From Bacillota bacterium (GTDB lineage Bacteria; Bacillota; Clostridia; Oscillospirales; Ruminococcaceae): a stretch of 64,000 bases of DNA. Below are positions 1 to 8,641 of this stretch, in pieces. The notes under the pieces are model-generated. The model made no database searches. It worked only from the letters and a program-made list of their open reading frames with translations, and was not told the origin of the DNA. Within the stretch, counting starts at the first letter, position 1. The number at the start of each line of letters is the position of its first letter. The stretch is taken from positions 186,001-250,000 of the forward strand of contig JAEWRN010000021.1 of the NCBI GenBank assembly GCA_023460035.1, read 5' to 3'. The position numbers were made by a program, and so were the translations under genes.

Positions 1-1
1 G

Positions 2-646
2 GCCAAAAAGCAGGTGTTTGGGCAGGTGGGCATTGACATGATTGCCGGGCCCAGCGAAATTTTGGTGATTGCCGATGCCGCCAGCAACCCGCGCGAGGTG
101 GCGGCAGACCTGCTTTCGCAGGCAGAGCACGACAAAAATGCCTCTGCGGTGCTGGTGACCGACAGCCTGCCGCTGGCACAGGCCGTGTCGGCCGAAGTCG
201 CGCGGCAGCTGGCGCTGCTGCCAAGGCGAGAAATTGCCGAAGCCTCGATTGAGCAAAATGGCAAAATTATTGTGGCGGGCAGCATTACCGAGGCGGTGCA
301 GATTGCAAACCGCTTGGCGCCCGAGCATTTAGAGCTTTGTGTCAACGACCCGTTTGACCTGCTGGGGCAGGTGCAAAACGCGGGGTCGGTATTTTTGGGC
401 CGCAACTGCCCGGAGGCACTGGGCGATTACTTTGCGGGGCCAAACCACACGCTGCCCACCGGCGGCACGGCCCGGTTTTCCAGCCCGCTGTCGGTCGATG
501 ATTTTATTAAAAAGACGCAGTACACTTACTTTACGCGGCAGGCGCTGGCCGCCGTGGCCCGGCAGGTGGAATACTTTGCAGAGCAAGAGGGGCTTGCCGC
601 CCACGCGCGCAGTGTTGCCAGCCGGTTTGAGGGGGGTGCCCAGTGA
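2..646 (+). CDS. hisD: Histidinol dehydrogenase, C-terminal part (cut by window start)
   Basis: Catalyses the last two oxidations of histidine synthesis, L-histidinol to L-histidine with NAD. The reading frame is open from base 2, so the gene begins upstream; about 214 C-terminal residues of a protein usually near 430 are present. Recognisable HisD segments are GIDMIAGPSEI, LSQAEHD, APEHLELCV, NAGSVFLG and GPNHTLPTGGTARF, which include the conserved zinc and substrate residues (the Q and H of QAEHD, and the APEHLE block). The stop codon overlaps the GTG start of hisC, so it is the upstream member of a translationally coupled operon. hisG or hisZ would be expected further upstream but are outside the window. 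Confidence 0.96.
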   Translation, partial: AKKQVFGQVGIDMIAGPSEILVIADAASNPREVAADLLSQAEHDKNASAVLVTDSLPLAQAVSAEVARQLALLPRREIAEASIEQNGKIIVAGSITEAVQIANRLAPEHLELCVNDPFDLLGQVQNAGSVFLGRNCPEALGDYFAGPNHTLPTGGTARFSSPLSVDDFIKKTQYTYFTRQALAAVARQVEYFAEQEGLAAHARSVASRFEGGAQ

Positions 647-1719
647 GCAGATTTTTAAACAAGGCCTATGCCGGGCTGCGCGAGTATGTGCCCGGCGAAC
701 AGCCGCAGGACATGCAGTATGTTAAATTGAACACCAACGAGTCGCCCTACCCGCCCTCACCGGCGGTGCTGGCGGCGGCAAACGCCCGGCAGGCCGAGCT
801 GCTGCGCCTGTACCCGGACCCCGACGCCGCCCCGCTGCGCGCCGCACTTGCCGCGCGCTATGGCCTTGCGCCGCAAAATGTGTTCATCGGCAACGGGTCG
901 GACGAAGTGCTGAACTTTGCGTTTATGGCCTTTGCGAGCGGCGACACCCCGGCCTATTTCCCCGACATCAGCTACGGCTTTTACCCGGTGTTTGCGCAGT
1001 TGCACGGCATTCAGTACACCGAGCTGCCGCTGCGGCCGGACTTCACCGTCAGCTGGCAGGCCTATTACGGGCGCGACGGCATGATTGTAATTGCAAACCC
1101 CAACGCGCCAACCGGGCTGTCGCTTTCCGTCGGGGCGATTGAAGAGATTTTGCGCAGCAACCCCGACCACGTGGTGCTGATTGACGAAGCGTATGTGGAT
1201 TTTGGCGGCGAAAGCTGTGCAAAGCTGGTAGAGCAGTACGACAACCTGCTGGTCGTGATGACCTATTCTAAATCGCGCAGTATGGCGGGCGCCCGGCTTG
1301 GGTTTGCGCTGGGCAATGAAGCACTGATTGCCGACCTTGAAAAGCTGAAGTATTCCACCAACCCCTATAACATCAGCCGCCTGACCCTTGCCTGCGGCGA
1401 GGCCGCGCTGAAAGAAGAGGCGTATTACCGCGCCAAGTGCGACGAGATTATGCGCACCCGCGCGGGCACTGCCGCGGCGCTGCGGCAGCTGGGCTTTACG
1501 GTACTGGATTCTGACGCAAATTTTTTGTTTGTAAAAAGCGATGCGGTGGACGGCGAAACGCTGTATTTACAGCTGAAAGCGCGCGGGGTGCTGGTGCGGC
1601 ACTTCACGCTGCCGCGCATTGCACAGTATAACCGCATCACCATTGGTACCCCGGCACAGATGGAAATTTTGCTGGCCGCGGTGCGCGACATTTTAAGTGA
1701 AAGGGAGCATGAAGCATGA
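643..1719 (+). CDS. hisC: Histidinol-phosphate aminotransferase
   Basis: PLP-dependent class I/II aminotransferase converting imidazole-acetol phosphate plus glutamate to histidinol phosphate. The 358-residue length is normal for HisC. Visible family features are LNTNESPYPPSP near the N-terminus, the NPNAPTG block, DEAYVDF (PLP-ring aspartate) and the Schiff-base lysine in TYSKSRSMAGARLG (Lys210). The GTG start overlaps the hisD stop by four bases, and the 3' end overlaps hisB by four bases (ATGA). Fold-type I aminotransferases can be promiscuous, but the operon position makes HisC essentially certain. Confidence 0.96.
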   Translation: MSRFLNKAYAGLREYVPGEQPQDMQYVKLNTNESPYPPSPAVLAAANARQAELLRLYPDPDAAPLRAALAARYGLAPQNVFIGNGSDEVLNFAFMAFASGDTPAYFPDISYGFYPVFAQLHGIQYTELPLRPDFTVSWQAYYGRDGMIVIANPNAPTGLSLSVGAIEEILRSNPDHVVLIDEAYVDFGGESCAKLVEQYDNLLVVMTYSKSRSMAGARLGFALGNEALIADLEKLKYSTNPYNISRLTLACGEAALKEEAYYRAKCDEIMRTRAGTAAALRQLGFTVLDSDANFLFVKSDAVDGETLYLQLKARGVLVRHFTLPRIAQYNRITIGTPAQMEILLAAVRDILSEREHEA

Positions 1720-2303
1720 GGCAGGCGAGCATAAAACGCAAAACGGCGGAAACCGACATTGTGCTGACCCTGGATTTGGACGGCACCGGGGCCGGCAACA
1801 TCAACACCGGCTGTGGTTTTTTAAACCACATGCTTACGCTGTTTGCCCGCCACGGCGGGTTTGACCTTACCGTCACCTGCGTGGGCGACACCGCTGTGGA
1901 CGACCACCACACGGTGGAAGATGTGGGCATCTGCCTTGGCCTTGCTTTTGAGCAGGCGCTGGGCGACCGGCGCGGCATCACCCGGTACGGCGACATCACG
2001 CTGCCAATGGATGAGGCGCTGCTGCTTGCCGCGGTGGATATTTCGGGCCGCGGGCGGCTATGCACCACGCTGTGCCCGCCCACGCAAAAGGTGGGCACCT
2101 TTGACACCGAGCTGGCGAAAGAGTTTTTTGACGCGCTGGCCAGCCGCGCCGGCATGACCGTGCACCTGCGGCAGCTGGCGGGTGAGAACTCGCACCACAT
2201 TATAGAGGGCAGTTTTAAGGCGCTGGCGCGCGCGCTGAAAGCCGCCGTTGCCATTGACGAAAAAAACCGGGACGTGATCCCGTCTACCAAAGGGGTGCTG
2301 TGA
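1716..2303 (+). CDS. hisB: Imidazoleglycerol-phosphate dehydratase
   Basis: Dehydrates imidazoleglycerol phosphate to imidazole-acetol phosphate using two manganese ions. This is the monofunctional form (195 residues, typical size) without the phosphatase domain of the enterobacterial fusion. The two duplicated metal-binding histidine motifs are present: DDHHTVEDVGICLG in the first half and ENSHHIIEGSFKALARAL in the second. N-terminal RKTAETDI and GFLNHML are also typical. It overlaps hisC by four bases and hisH by one base. A separate histidinol-phosphate phosphatase must be encoded elsewhere; none is seen in this window. Confidence 0.97.
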   Translation: MRQASIKRKTAETDIVLTLDLDGTGAGNINTGCGFLNHMLTLFARHGGFDLTVTCVGDTAVDDHHTVEDVGICLGLAFEQALGDRRGITRYGDITLPMDEALLLAAVDISGRGRLCTTLCPPTQKVGTFDTELAKEFFDALASRAGMTVHLRQLAGENSHHIIEGSFKALARALKAAVAIDEKNRDVIPSTKGVL

Positions 2304-2932
2304 TGATTGCCATTGTGGATTACGGGGTGGGCAACCTGTTTTCGCTGCACTCGTCGCTTGCGGCCATTGGGGCCGAAAGTATTGTCACCGGCGACGCGGC
2401 GGCCATCAGCAAAGCCGATGCGGTGATTTTGCCCGGTGTCGGCGCGTTTGAGGACGCGGCGGCAAAGCTGCGCGAAACCGGGCTTGCCGCGGCGGTGCGG
2501 GGGGTGGCGGCAAGCGGCAAGCCGCTGCTGGGCATCTGCCTTGGCATGCAGCTGCTGTTTGAAAAAAGCTACGAGTTTGGCGAACACGAGGGGCTGGGCC
2601 TGCTGCCCGGCAGCGTGGTGCCAATGGCGGGCATCATCCCCGCAGAATTAAAAATACCGCACATCGGCTGGAACGCGCTGCACCTGACCCCGGCCGGTAA
2701 AAACAGCCCGCTGTTTGCCAATGTACACGGCGGCGAATATGTGTACTTTGTGCACTCGTACTATGCCACCGGCTGCGGCGACGCGCTGCTCGCGGTGACC
2801 GATTACGGCGCAGACCTTACGGCGGCGGTGGGGCAGGGCAATGTGCTGGGCTGCCAGTTTCACCCCGAAAAAAGCGGCACGGTGGGCCTTGGTATTCTGC
2901 GGGCGTTTTGTGCCATGGGGGGCCGCGTATGA
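2303..2932 (+). CDS. hisH: Imidazole glycerol phosphate synthase, glutamine amidotransferase subunit
   Basis: Class I glutaminase that supplies ammonia through the HisF barrel for imidazole ring closure. The catalytic triad is visible as the cysteine of GICLGMQLLF and the histidine and glutamate of CQFHPEKSG. DYGVGNLFSL at the N-terminus and LPGVGAF are family hallmarks. An in-frame GTG lies one codon upstream at 2300, but ATG 2303, which overlaps the hisB stop as TGATG, gives the standard MIAIVDYG start. About 209 residues, normal for HisH. The stop overlaps the hisA start (ATGA). Confidence 0.96.
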   Translation: MIAIVDYGVGNLFSLHSSLAAIGAESIVTGDAAAISKADAVILPGVGAFEDAAAKLRETGLAAAVRGVAASGKPLLGICLGMQLLFEKSYEFGEHEGLGLLPGSVVPMAGIIPAELKIPHIGWNALHLTPAGKNSPLFANVHGGEYVYFVHSYYATGCGDALLAVTDYGADLTAAVGQGNVLGCQFHPEKSGTVGLGILRAFCAMGGRV

Positions 2933-3657
2933 TCGTTTTGCCTGCAATCGATTTATACGGCGGCAAGGTGGTGCGGCTGCTGCGCGGCGACTATGCCGCA
3001 ATGACGGTGTACGACGACGACCCGCTGGCCACGGCGCAAAAGTTTGAACAGGCCGGGGCCGGCTGGGTACACATGGTGGATTTAGAGGGTGCAAAAAGCG
3101 GCGGCACGCCCGCCGCCGCCACCGTGCGCCGCGTGGTGCAGGGCACCGGCCTTTGTGTGGAGCTGGGCGGCGGGGTGCGCACGAATGAAACGATAGAAGC
3201 CTATTTGAACGCCGGCGTAAAGAGGGTGATTCTTGGCACGGCGGCGCTGACCCAGCCGGGTTTTGTGCGCAAAGCGGTGGCGGCGTTTGGCGCGGACAGC
3301 ATTGCCGTGGGGGCCGATTTGCGCGACGGCTTTGTGGCCATGCACGGCTGGACGCAGCAAAGTGCCGTGCGGGGCGAGGAGTTTTGCGCTTCGCTGCAAG
3401 CCGACGGCGTGCGCACGGTGATCGTGACCGACATTGCAAAGGACGGCGCAATGCAGGGGACAAACCTTGCGCTGTATGCCGCGCTGCAACAGCAGTTTTC
3501 ACTGGATTTCATCGCGTCCGGCGGCGTGAGCCGCATGCAGGACGTCAAAGACCTTGCGGCGCTGGGGGTGGCGGGTGCCATCATTGGCAAAGCATATTAC
3601 ACGGGCGTAATCGACCTTGCACAGGCCGTCCGTGTGGCAAAGGGGGGGCCGGTATGA
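2929..3657 (+). CDS. hisA: Phosphoribosylformimino-5-aminoimidazole carboxamide ribotide isomerase
   Basis: TIM-barrel isomerase performing the Amadori rearrangement of ProFAR to PRFAR. The N-terminal catalytic aspartate lies in LPAIDLYGGKVVRL and the second in VTDIAKDGAMQG; GGGVR and the C-terminal IIGKAYY phosphate-binding segments are present. An upstream in-frame start at 2908 lies inside hisH and would add seven residues; ATG 2929, forming ATGA with the hisH stop, gives the canonical N-terminus and 242 residues. It overlaps hisF by four bases in the same way. Confidence 0.96.
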   Translation: MIVLPAIDLYGGKVVRLLRGDYAAMTVYDDDPLATAQKFEQAGAGWVHMVDLEGAKSGGTPAAATVRRVVQGTGLCVELGGGVRTNETIEAYLNAGVKRVILGTAALTQPGFVRKAVAAFGADSIAVGADLRDGFVAMHGWTQQSAVRGEEFCASLQADGVRTVIVTDIAKDGAMQGTNLALYAALQQQFSLDFIASGGVSRMQDVKDLAALGVAGAIIGKAYYTGVIDLAQAVRVAKGGPV

Positions 3658-4412
3658 TTACAAAACGCATTATCCCCTGCCTGGACGTACGGGACGGGCG
3701 GGTAGTCAAAGGGATCAATTTTGCGCACCTTGCCGACGTGAACTCGCCGGTGGAGCTGGCCGAGTACTACACGGCCAGCGGTGCGGACGAGCTGGTATTT
3801 TACGACATCACCGCTTCGGCCGAAGGGCGCGCGCTGTTTACCGATATTCTGTGCGAAACCGCAAAGCGGGTGTTTATCCCGCTGACGGTGGGCGGCGGCA
3901 TTAACACGGTGGACGATTTTGACCGCGTGCTGAAGTGCGGGGCCGACAAGGTGAGCGTCAACTCCGGCGCGCTGCAAAACCCCGCGTTGATCGAGCAGGC
4001 CGCGCGGCGGTATGGCAACCAGTGCGTGGTGCTTTCGGTGGACGTGAAGCGCGTGGACGGCGAATTGCGGGTGTTTGGCCGCGGCGGGCGCGACGACACC
4101 GGGCGCGAGGCCGTGGGGTGGATTCGCGACTGTGTGGCGCGCGGCGCCGGTGAAGTGGTGCTGAACTCCATCGACACCGACGGCGTGAAAAACGGGTTTG
4201 ACCTTGAAATGCTGCGCGCTGTCAGTGAGGCGGTGGACGTGCCGGTGATTGCCTCCGGCGGGGCGGGCAAGGCGGACGATTTTGTCACGCTGTTCAAAAC
4301 ACTGCCGCGGGTAGACGCGGGGCTTGCGGCGTCAATTTTTCACTTTGGCGAAGTTAAAATCCCGCAGCTGAAAGCCCACCTGCGTGCAAACGGCATCAAT
4401 GTGAGAATCTGA
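3654..4412 (+). CDS. hisF: Imidazole glycerol phosphate synthase, cyclase subunit
   Basis: TIM-barrel synthase subunit that uses ammonia from HisH to convert PRFAR to imidazole-glycerol phosphate and AICAR. The catalytic aspartates are in [12 protein letters not shown] (Asp11 region) and [13 protein letters not shown] (Asp130 region). TVGGGI and the C-terminal ASIFHFGE phosphate-binding loop are present. At 252 residues it is full length. A much longer open frame extends upstream inside hisA, but ATG 3654 overlapping the hisA stop gives the family-standard [11 protein letters not shown] start. Confidence 0.97.
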   Translation: MITKRIIPCLDVRDGRVVKGINFAHLADVNSPVELAEYYTASGADELVFYDITASAEGRALFTDILCETAKRVFIPLTVGGGINTVDDFDRVLKCGADKVSVNSGALQNPALIEQAARRYGNQCVVLSVDVKRVDGELRVFGRGGRDDTGREAVGWIRDCVARGAGEVVLNSIDTDGVKNGFDLEMLRAVSEAVDVPVIASGGAGKADDFVTLFKTLPRVDAGLAASIFHFGEVKIPQLKAHLRANGINVRI

Positions 4413-4425
4413 AAGGGGCAAAACC

Positions 4426-5076
4426 ATGTGCAGCATCGATACCTTAAAATTTGACGAGCGGGGGCTGATTCCCGCCATTGTCACCGACGCCGACACCGGC
4501 GCGGTGCTGACCCTTGCGTATATGTCGCGCGAAAGCCTTGCCATTTCGCTGGAAAAGGGCTTGACCTGCTTTTACAGCCGCTCGCGCAAAACGCTGTGGC
4601 TGAAAGGCGAAACATCGGGCAACTACCAGCACATTGTCAGCATCACGGCAGACTGCGACCAGGACGCCTTGCTGGTGAAGGTGCACCCGGACGGCCCGGC
4701 CTGCCACCTTGGCACCACCTCGTGCTTTACGAATACGCTGTACGAAGCGCCGGGCGCCGAAGAGCCGTTTTCACTGGAATCGTTGGTGACGCTGATTGAG
4801 GGCCGCCGCACCGAAAAGAAAGAGGGCTCTTACACCACCTACCTGTTTGACAAAGGGCGCGACAAAATTTTGAAAAAGGTGGGCGAAGAAGCGACCGAAG
4901 TGATTATTGCCGGCAAAAGCGACGATAAAAAAGAGACGGTGTACGAAATTGCCGACCTTGTGTACCATGTGCTGGTGCTGATGGTGGATATGGGCATCCC
5001 GGTGCAGAAGATCCGCGACGAGCTTGCCGCGCGCCACGTGATTGACAAAAAGGTCAAGCAGGAAAAAATGGTCTAA
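4426..5076 (+). CDS. hisIE: Bifunctional phosphoribosyl-AMP cyclohydrolase / phosphoribosyl-ATP pyrophosphatase
   Basis: Carries out the second and third steps of histidine synthesis. The HisI domain (about residues 1-115) shows [13 protein letters not shown], the [18 protein letters not shown] block and the zinc/magnesium motif DCDQDAL followed by ACH and TSCF. The HisE domain (about 125-210) is the helical MazG-like pyrophosphatase with [20 protein letters not shown] and YEIADLVYH. The fusion is 216 residues, normal for HisIE. It follows hisF after a 13-base gap with GAAAGGGG as the ribosome site. It is the last his gene; no intrinsic terminator is obvious before the next promoter at 5101. 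Confidence 0.96.
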   Translation: MCSIDTLKFDERGLIPAIVTDADTGAVLTLAYMSRESLAISLEKGLTCFYSRSRKTLWLKGETSGNYQHIVSITADCDQDALLVKVHPDGPACHLGTTSCFTNTLYEAPGAEEPFSLESLVTLIEGRRTEKKEGSYTTYLFDKGRDKILKKVGEEATEVIIAGKSDDKKETVYEIADLVYHVLVLMVDMGIPVQKIRDELAARHVIDKKVKQEKMV

Positions 5077-5100
5077 AGTACCGGTATCTGCCCCCGCCGC

Positions 5101-5129
5101 TTGACAGCGCGGGCGAAAGGTGATACAAT
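5101..5129 (+). promoter_or_regulatory. Consensus sigma-A promoter for the pyrB leader
   Basis: TTGACA at 5101-5106, a 17-base spacer and TACAAT at 5124-5129. Transcription would begin near 5136, giving a leader of almost 400 nt before pyrB. It lies just 25 bases after hisIE, so pyrB has its own start and need not depend on the his operon. Confidence 0.85.
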
Positions 5130-5279
5130 CAACCGAAATCAAAAAGGCGGCAGGCATGCCCTTTGGGTAAACGACACCGTGCGGGGTACCAAAACCCCCG
5201 CTTTACGGCCTTGCGGGCAATGCCGCGGGGCTGTTTTTCTGCGGTGGCCCCGCCTTTTGCAGCGACACAGGGAGGCAGT

Positions 5280-5474
5280 ATGGCAGGCAGGGCACAAAGC
5301 GGCGCACAGTGGCGCGGTAGACGAACAACTGCGGGCACCCCGGCAGCGGGCCGCATTGCCTTTGCTTTTCTGTTTTTGCTGGTTCAATTTAATGCTTTTT
5401 ATCCGGCTTCACCAATGGCGTACCGCCATTGGCGGGCCGGTTTTTTTTGTGGGGCGCTGCCCTGCCGGGCATAA
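5280..5474 (+). CDS. Putative PyrL-like leader peptide of pyrB
   Basis: A 64-codon open frame with a strong ribosome site (GGGAGG at 5271-5276, four bases before ATG 5280), lying wholly in the pyrB leader. It has no recognisable protein family. Its second half is read from a U-rich stretch (about 5355-5402) encoding many Phe, Leu and Tyr codons, and the frame then passes straight through the intrinsic terminator at 5403-5448, where the T-run is read as part of RAGFFCGALPC. This layout matches the enterobacterial pyrL leader, whose frame also runs through its attenuator with a similar Phe-Phe-Cys segment. I infer a regulatory peptide, not a stable protein; pyrB starts 51 bases after its stop. 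Confidence 0.55.
   Translation: MAGRAQSGAQWRGRRTTAGTPAAGRIAFAFLFLLVQFNAFYPASPMAYRHWRAGFFCGALPCRA
5403..5448 (+). terminator. Intrinsic terminator / attenuator in the pyrB leader
   Basis: Perfect inner stem CCAATGGCG (5412-5420) / CGCCATTGG (5424-5432) with a TAC loop, extended by an outer CCGG/CCGG pairing, followed directly by eight T residues (5441-5448). Its position 77 bases before pyrB and after the promoter at 5101 argues for attenuation, since a plain 3' terminator would have no upstream gene to serve. A weaker hairpin with a short T-run occurs earlier at 5208-5238. Confidence 0.8.
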
Positions 5475-5525
5475 AAAAGACCGCACAGCCGCCCGCCCGG
5501 CGGGCACAACAGGAGGAGCAGGGAA

Positions 5526-6614
5526 ATGAAAAAAGATTTGATTGACATTTTGGATTTGACCACACAGCAGATTGACGAGCTGATTGACACGGCGCAGGAC
5601 ATGATTGCCCACCCGGACGATTACGCAAAAAGCTGCCAGCGCAAAAAAATAGCGACGCTGTTTTACGAGCCGTCCACCCGCACAAGGCTGAGCTTTGAAG
5701 CCGCGATGCTGGACCTTGGCGGCGAAGTGCTGGGCTTTTCAGAGGCGTCCAGCAGCTCGGCCTCCAAGGGGGAAAGCGTGGCCGACACCGCGCGGGTCGT
5801 GGCCTGCTTTGCCGACATCATTGCCATGCGCCACCCCAAAGAGGGCGCGCCGCTGGTGGCAGCCCGCAACATCGGCATCCCGGTCATCAATGCGGGCGAC
5901 GGCGGGCATTTCCACCCCACCCAGACGCTGGCGGACCTGCTTACCATAAAGCGCGAAAAGGGGCGGCTGACCGGGCTGACAGTCGGCCTGTGCGGTGACC
6001 TCAAATACGGGCGCACCGTGCACTCGCTGGCGGCGGCGATGGCCCGCTATGAGGGCACGCACTTTGTGCTGATTTCGCCGCCGGAGCTTGCGATGCCGGA
6101 GCAGATTGTCAGCGAAGTGCTGCAAAGGGAGGGCGTGTCGTTTGAGGTGACCACCTCGCTGGAAGACGCGATGCCAAAGCTGGACATCCTGTATATGACG
6201 CGGATACAAAAAGAGCGGTTTGACAGCGAAGCAGAATACCTGCGGCTGAAGGACAGCTATATTTTAACGCCCGAAAAACTGCAAACGGCCCAAAGCGGCC
6301 TTGCGGTGCTGCACCCGCTGCCGCGCGTCAACGAAATTGCGGTGGCGGTGGACGCCGACCCGCGCGCGTGTTACTTTAAACAGGTGCAAAACGGTAAGTT
6401 TATCCGCATGGCGCTGATTTTAAAGCTGCTGCAAAACGCGCCGAGCGCGACAGAGCGCGCCGAGGGCGAATTGTACCCCGGCGTGCGGTGCGAAAACCCG
6501 CGCTGCATCTGCGTGGCAGAGCAAGAGCTGCCCGCCCGGTTTTACCGGGGGCGCGAGGGCATTTTGCGCTGCGACTGGTGCGGTACCCGCGCGGTGCGCG
6601 GCGGGCAAAAATAA
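5526..6614 (+). CDS. pyrB: Aspartate carbamoyltransferase with a C-terminal PyrI-like zinc module
   Basis: Condenses carbamoyl phosphate and aspartate in the committed step of pyrimidine synthesis. Catalytic motifs are FYEPSTRTRLSFEAAM (carbamoyl phosphate loop), SSSASKGES (lysine of the neighbouring subunit loop), HPTQTLADLL and HPLPRVNEI. Catalytic chains are usually about 305-310 residues; this one is 362. The last ~49 residues carry Cys322-x4-Cys327 and Cys349-x2-Cys352, with CENPRC, then about 21 residues, then CDWC. That is the spacing of the zinc domain of the regulatory chain PyrI, but the allosteric nucleotide-binding half of PyrI is absent. Start ATG 5526 follows AGGAGG. No pyrI or other pyr gene follows; a terminator closes the unit. 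Confidence 0.93.
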   Translation: MKKDLIDILDLTTQQIDELIDTAQDMIAHPDDYAKSCQRKKIATLFYEPSTRTRLSFEAAMLDLGGEVLGFSEASSSSASKGESVADTARVVACFADIIAMRHPKEGAPLVAARNIGIPVINAGDGGHFHPTQTLADLLTIKREKGRLTGLTVGLCGDLKYGRTVHSLAAAMARYEGTHFVLISPPELAMPEQIVSEVLQREGVSFEVTTSLEDAMPKLDILYMTRIQKERFDSEAEYLRLKDSYILTPEKLQTAQSGLAVLHPLPRVNEIAVAVDADPRACYFKQVQNGKFIRMALILKLLQNAPSATERAEGELYPGVRCENPRCICVAEQELPARFYRGREGILRCDWCGTRAVRGGQK

Positions 6615-6644
6615 CGGGCGTAAAGCGACAATTTAATAACTTGC

Positions 6645-6671
6645 AGCGGGCGGTGTGCCCGCTGTTTTTTT
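6645..6671 (+). terminator. Intrinsic terminator after pyrB
   Basis: Stem AGCGGGC / GCCCGCT with a GGTGT loop, followed by G and seven T residues. The rest of 6672-6814 before the next promoter shows no gene. Confidence 0.85.
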
Positions 6672-6814
6672 ATGCCGTGCGCCGCGCTGCCAAAACGGCC
6701 TGAAAAAGCGGCGAAAAAAGGCCGCGTAAAACGCTTTAAAAGGGCAAAAACCGGTGATTTTTAGGAATATTGCCGCAAAAATCGTCGATTTTGTGCCCTC
6801 TCTTTATGCTTTTC

Positions 6815-6843
6815 TTGACAACCACCGTGGCAGGTCTTAAAAT
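6815..6843 (+). promoter_or_regulatory. Promoter of rny
   Basis: TTGACA at 6815-6820, a 17-base spacer, and TAAAAT at 6838-6843. The predicted transcript starts near 6850, about 80 bases before the rny start codon. Confidence 0.8.
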
Positions 6844-6931
6844 AGATGCATAGTGTATTCATTACAGTATCTTTGCGTTTGAAAATACATTGACCAGTTA
6901 ATAAACTCCCCAAAATATGAAGGAGGCCCCT

Positions 6932-8488
6932 ATGGTATCAATCGGTATTACCGTATTGATAGCCGTTGTTGTGGGTGCGGTAGCTGCGGCTATCGCTTTT
7001 TCTTGTGGCATCGCTTACAGAAAAAAGATCGCAGAGCAAAAAGTCGGCTCTGCGGAAGAAGAAGCTAAGAGAATTATCAACGACGCTATCAAAACGGCGC
7101 AGCAGAAGCGAAAAGAAGCCGCCGTCGAGGCCAAAGACGAAGCTTTTCGCCTGAAGGCAGAGGCGGACAAGGAGATCAAAGAGCGCCGCTCGGAGATCAC
7201 CCGGCAGGAGCGCCGGCTCGACCAGAAAGAAGAGAACATTGACCGCAAAACGACCGCGATGGAACAGCGGGAAGAAGAACTGAAAAAACGCGCCGACCTC
7301 ATCGACGCACGGCTGGCGGAGATTGACCAGATGCGCCAGCGCGAAGTGGAAAAACTGGAACACATCTCCGGCCTGTCGGAGGACGCGGCCAAAGAAATGC
7401 TGCTCTCGCGCCTGGACGAAGCGCTGACCCACGAAAAGGCAATGCGCATCACGGCCTTTGAGACGCAGACCAAAGAGGATTGCGACAAGCTGGCGCAGGA
7501 GCTGATTACCCAGGCGGTGTCGCGCTGCGCGGCAGACCATTCCAGCGAGATTACCGTTTCGGTGGTGCCGCTGCCGAGCGACGAGATGAAGGGCCGCATC
7601 ATTGGCCGCGAGGGCCGCAACATCCGCGCGCTGGAAACAGCGACCGGTGTGGACCTGATTATCGACGACACACCCGAAGCTATTACCCTGTCCAGCTTTG
7701 ACCCCGTGCGGCGCGAAGTTGCCCGCATGACACTGGAAAAGCTGATTGCAGACGGCCGTATTCACCCGGCCCGCATTGAAGAGACGGTGGAAAAAAGCCG
7801 CCGCGAGCTGGACGCCGCGATGAAGCGCGAAGGCGAACGCGCTGTGATGGAAGTGGGCGTACACGGCCTGCACCCGGACCTTGTCAAGTTGCTGGGCCGC
7901 TTAAAGTACCGCACGAGCTACGGCCAGAACGTGCTGAACCACTCGATGGAAGTGGCATACTTAGCCGGCCTGATGGCGTCCGAGCTTGGGCTGAACGTCA
8001 ACATGGCAAAGCGCGCGGGCCTGCTGCATGACATCGGCAAGGCGCTGACCCACGAAATTGAGGGCAGCCATGTGATGATTGGTGTCGACCTTGCCCGCAA
8101 GTACAAGGAAAACCCGCTCGTCATCCATGCCATTGAGGCGCACCACGGCGACGTGGAGCCGCAGACCCCGCTGGCCTTCATTGTGATGGCCGCCGACGCG
8201 ATTTCGGCCGCGCGCCCCGGTGCCCGGCGTGAAAATGTGGAAAACTACATCAAGCGCCTGGAGGACCTGGAGGCCATTTCGTCCAGCTTTGAGGGTGTCG
8301 AGCGCAGCTACGCCATTCAGGCGGGCCGCGAAGTGCGAATTATGGTCAAGCCCGATGCCATTGGCGACGACCAGCTGACCATCCTTGCCCGCGACATTGT
8401 GCGCAAGATTGAGGACGAGCTGGAATACCCCGGCCAGATCAAGGTCAACGTGATCCGCGAGAGCAGGGCCACCGACTACGCAAAATAA
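6932..8488 (+). CDS. rny: Ribonuclease Y
   Basis: Membrane-anchored endoribonuclease that initiates mRNA decay in many Firmicutes. An N-terminal transmembrane helix (about residues 1-25) is followed by a long charged coiled coil (about 35-190), a KH RNA-binding domain ([15 protein letters not shown] near 220-235), and an HD domain with the His-Asp pair in LLHDIGKAL near residue 366. ATG 6932 is preferred over the in-frame ATG 6917 because the AAGGAGG ribosome site lies between them, seven bases before 6932; this gives 518 residues, the usual size. It has its own promoter and is followed by tandem terminators and ymdB, the same gene order as in Bacillus. Confidence 0.96.
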   Translation: MVSIGITVLIAVVVGAVAAAIAFSCGIAYRKKIAEQKVGSAEEEAKRIINDAIKTAQQKRKEAAVEAKDEAFRLKAEADKEIKERRSEITRQERRLDQKEENIDRKTTAMEQREEELKKRADLIDARLAEIDQMRQREVEKLEHISGLSEDAAKEMLLSRLDEALTHEKAMRITAFETQTKEDCDKLAQELITQAVSRCAADHSSEITVSVVPLPSDEMKGRIIGREGRNIRALETATGVDLIIDDTPEAITLSSFDPVRREVARMTLEKLIADGRIHPARIEETVEKSRRELDAAMKREGERAVMEVGVHGLHPDLVKLLGRLKYRTSYGQNVLNHSMEVAYLAGLMASELGLNVNMAKRAGLLHDIGKALTHEIEGSHVMIGVDLARKYKENPLVIHAIEAHHGDVEPQTPLAFIVMAADAISAARPGARRENVENYIKRLEDLEAISSSFEGVERSYAIQAGREVRIMVKPDAIGDDQLTILARDIVRKIEDELEYPGQIKVNVIRESRATDYAK

Positions 8489-8496
8489 ACCTTACA

Positions 8497-8591
8497 GCGG
8501 CAGCCCGTTTGGGCTGCCGCTTTTCTGCGTTTTTTGCCACCGGGCAGCGAATTGCGGCAGCTTTGTATGTGCTGCCGTCTTTTCTTTTTTG
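8497..8591 (+). terminator. Two tandem terminators after rny
   Basis: First hairpin: GCGGCAGCCC (8497-8506) / GGGCTGCCGC (8511-8520) then TTTT. Second: CGGCAGC (8555-8561) / GCTGCCG (8571-8577) then a T-rich run to 8591. Together they separate rny from ymdB. Confidence 0.8.
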
Positions 8592-8641
8592 CCCCTTTCT
8601 GGTATGATAGATACCGCCAACAAACCCAAAGGAGGGCGCGT

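Noticed and set aside
5156..5170. Four-codon frame MPFG directly after AAAGGCGGCAGG in the pyrB leader
   Set aside because: Too short to support; the 64-codon frame at 5280 has a better site and a clear relation to the terminator.
5208..5238. First hairpin in the pyrB leader (GCCTTGCGG with CCGCGGGGC, then TGTTTTT) as the main attenuator
   Set aside because: Several G-U pairs and a short T-run; the hairpin at 5403 is much stronger. It may be a pause site but I cannot support more.
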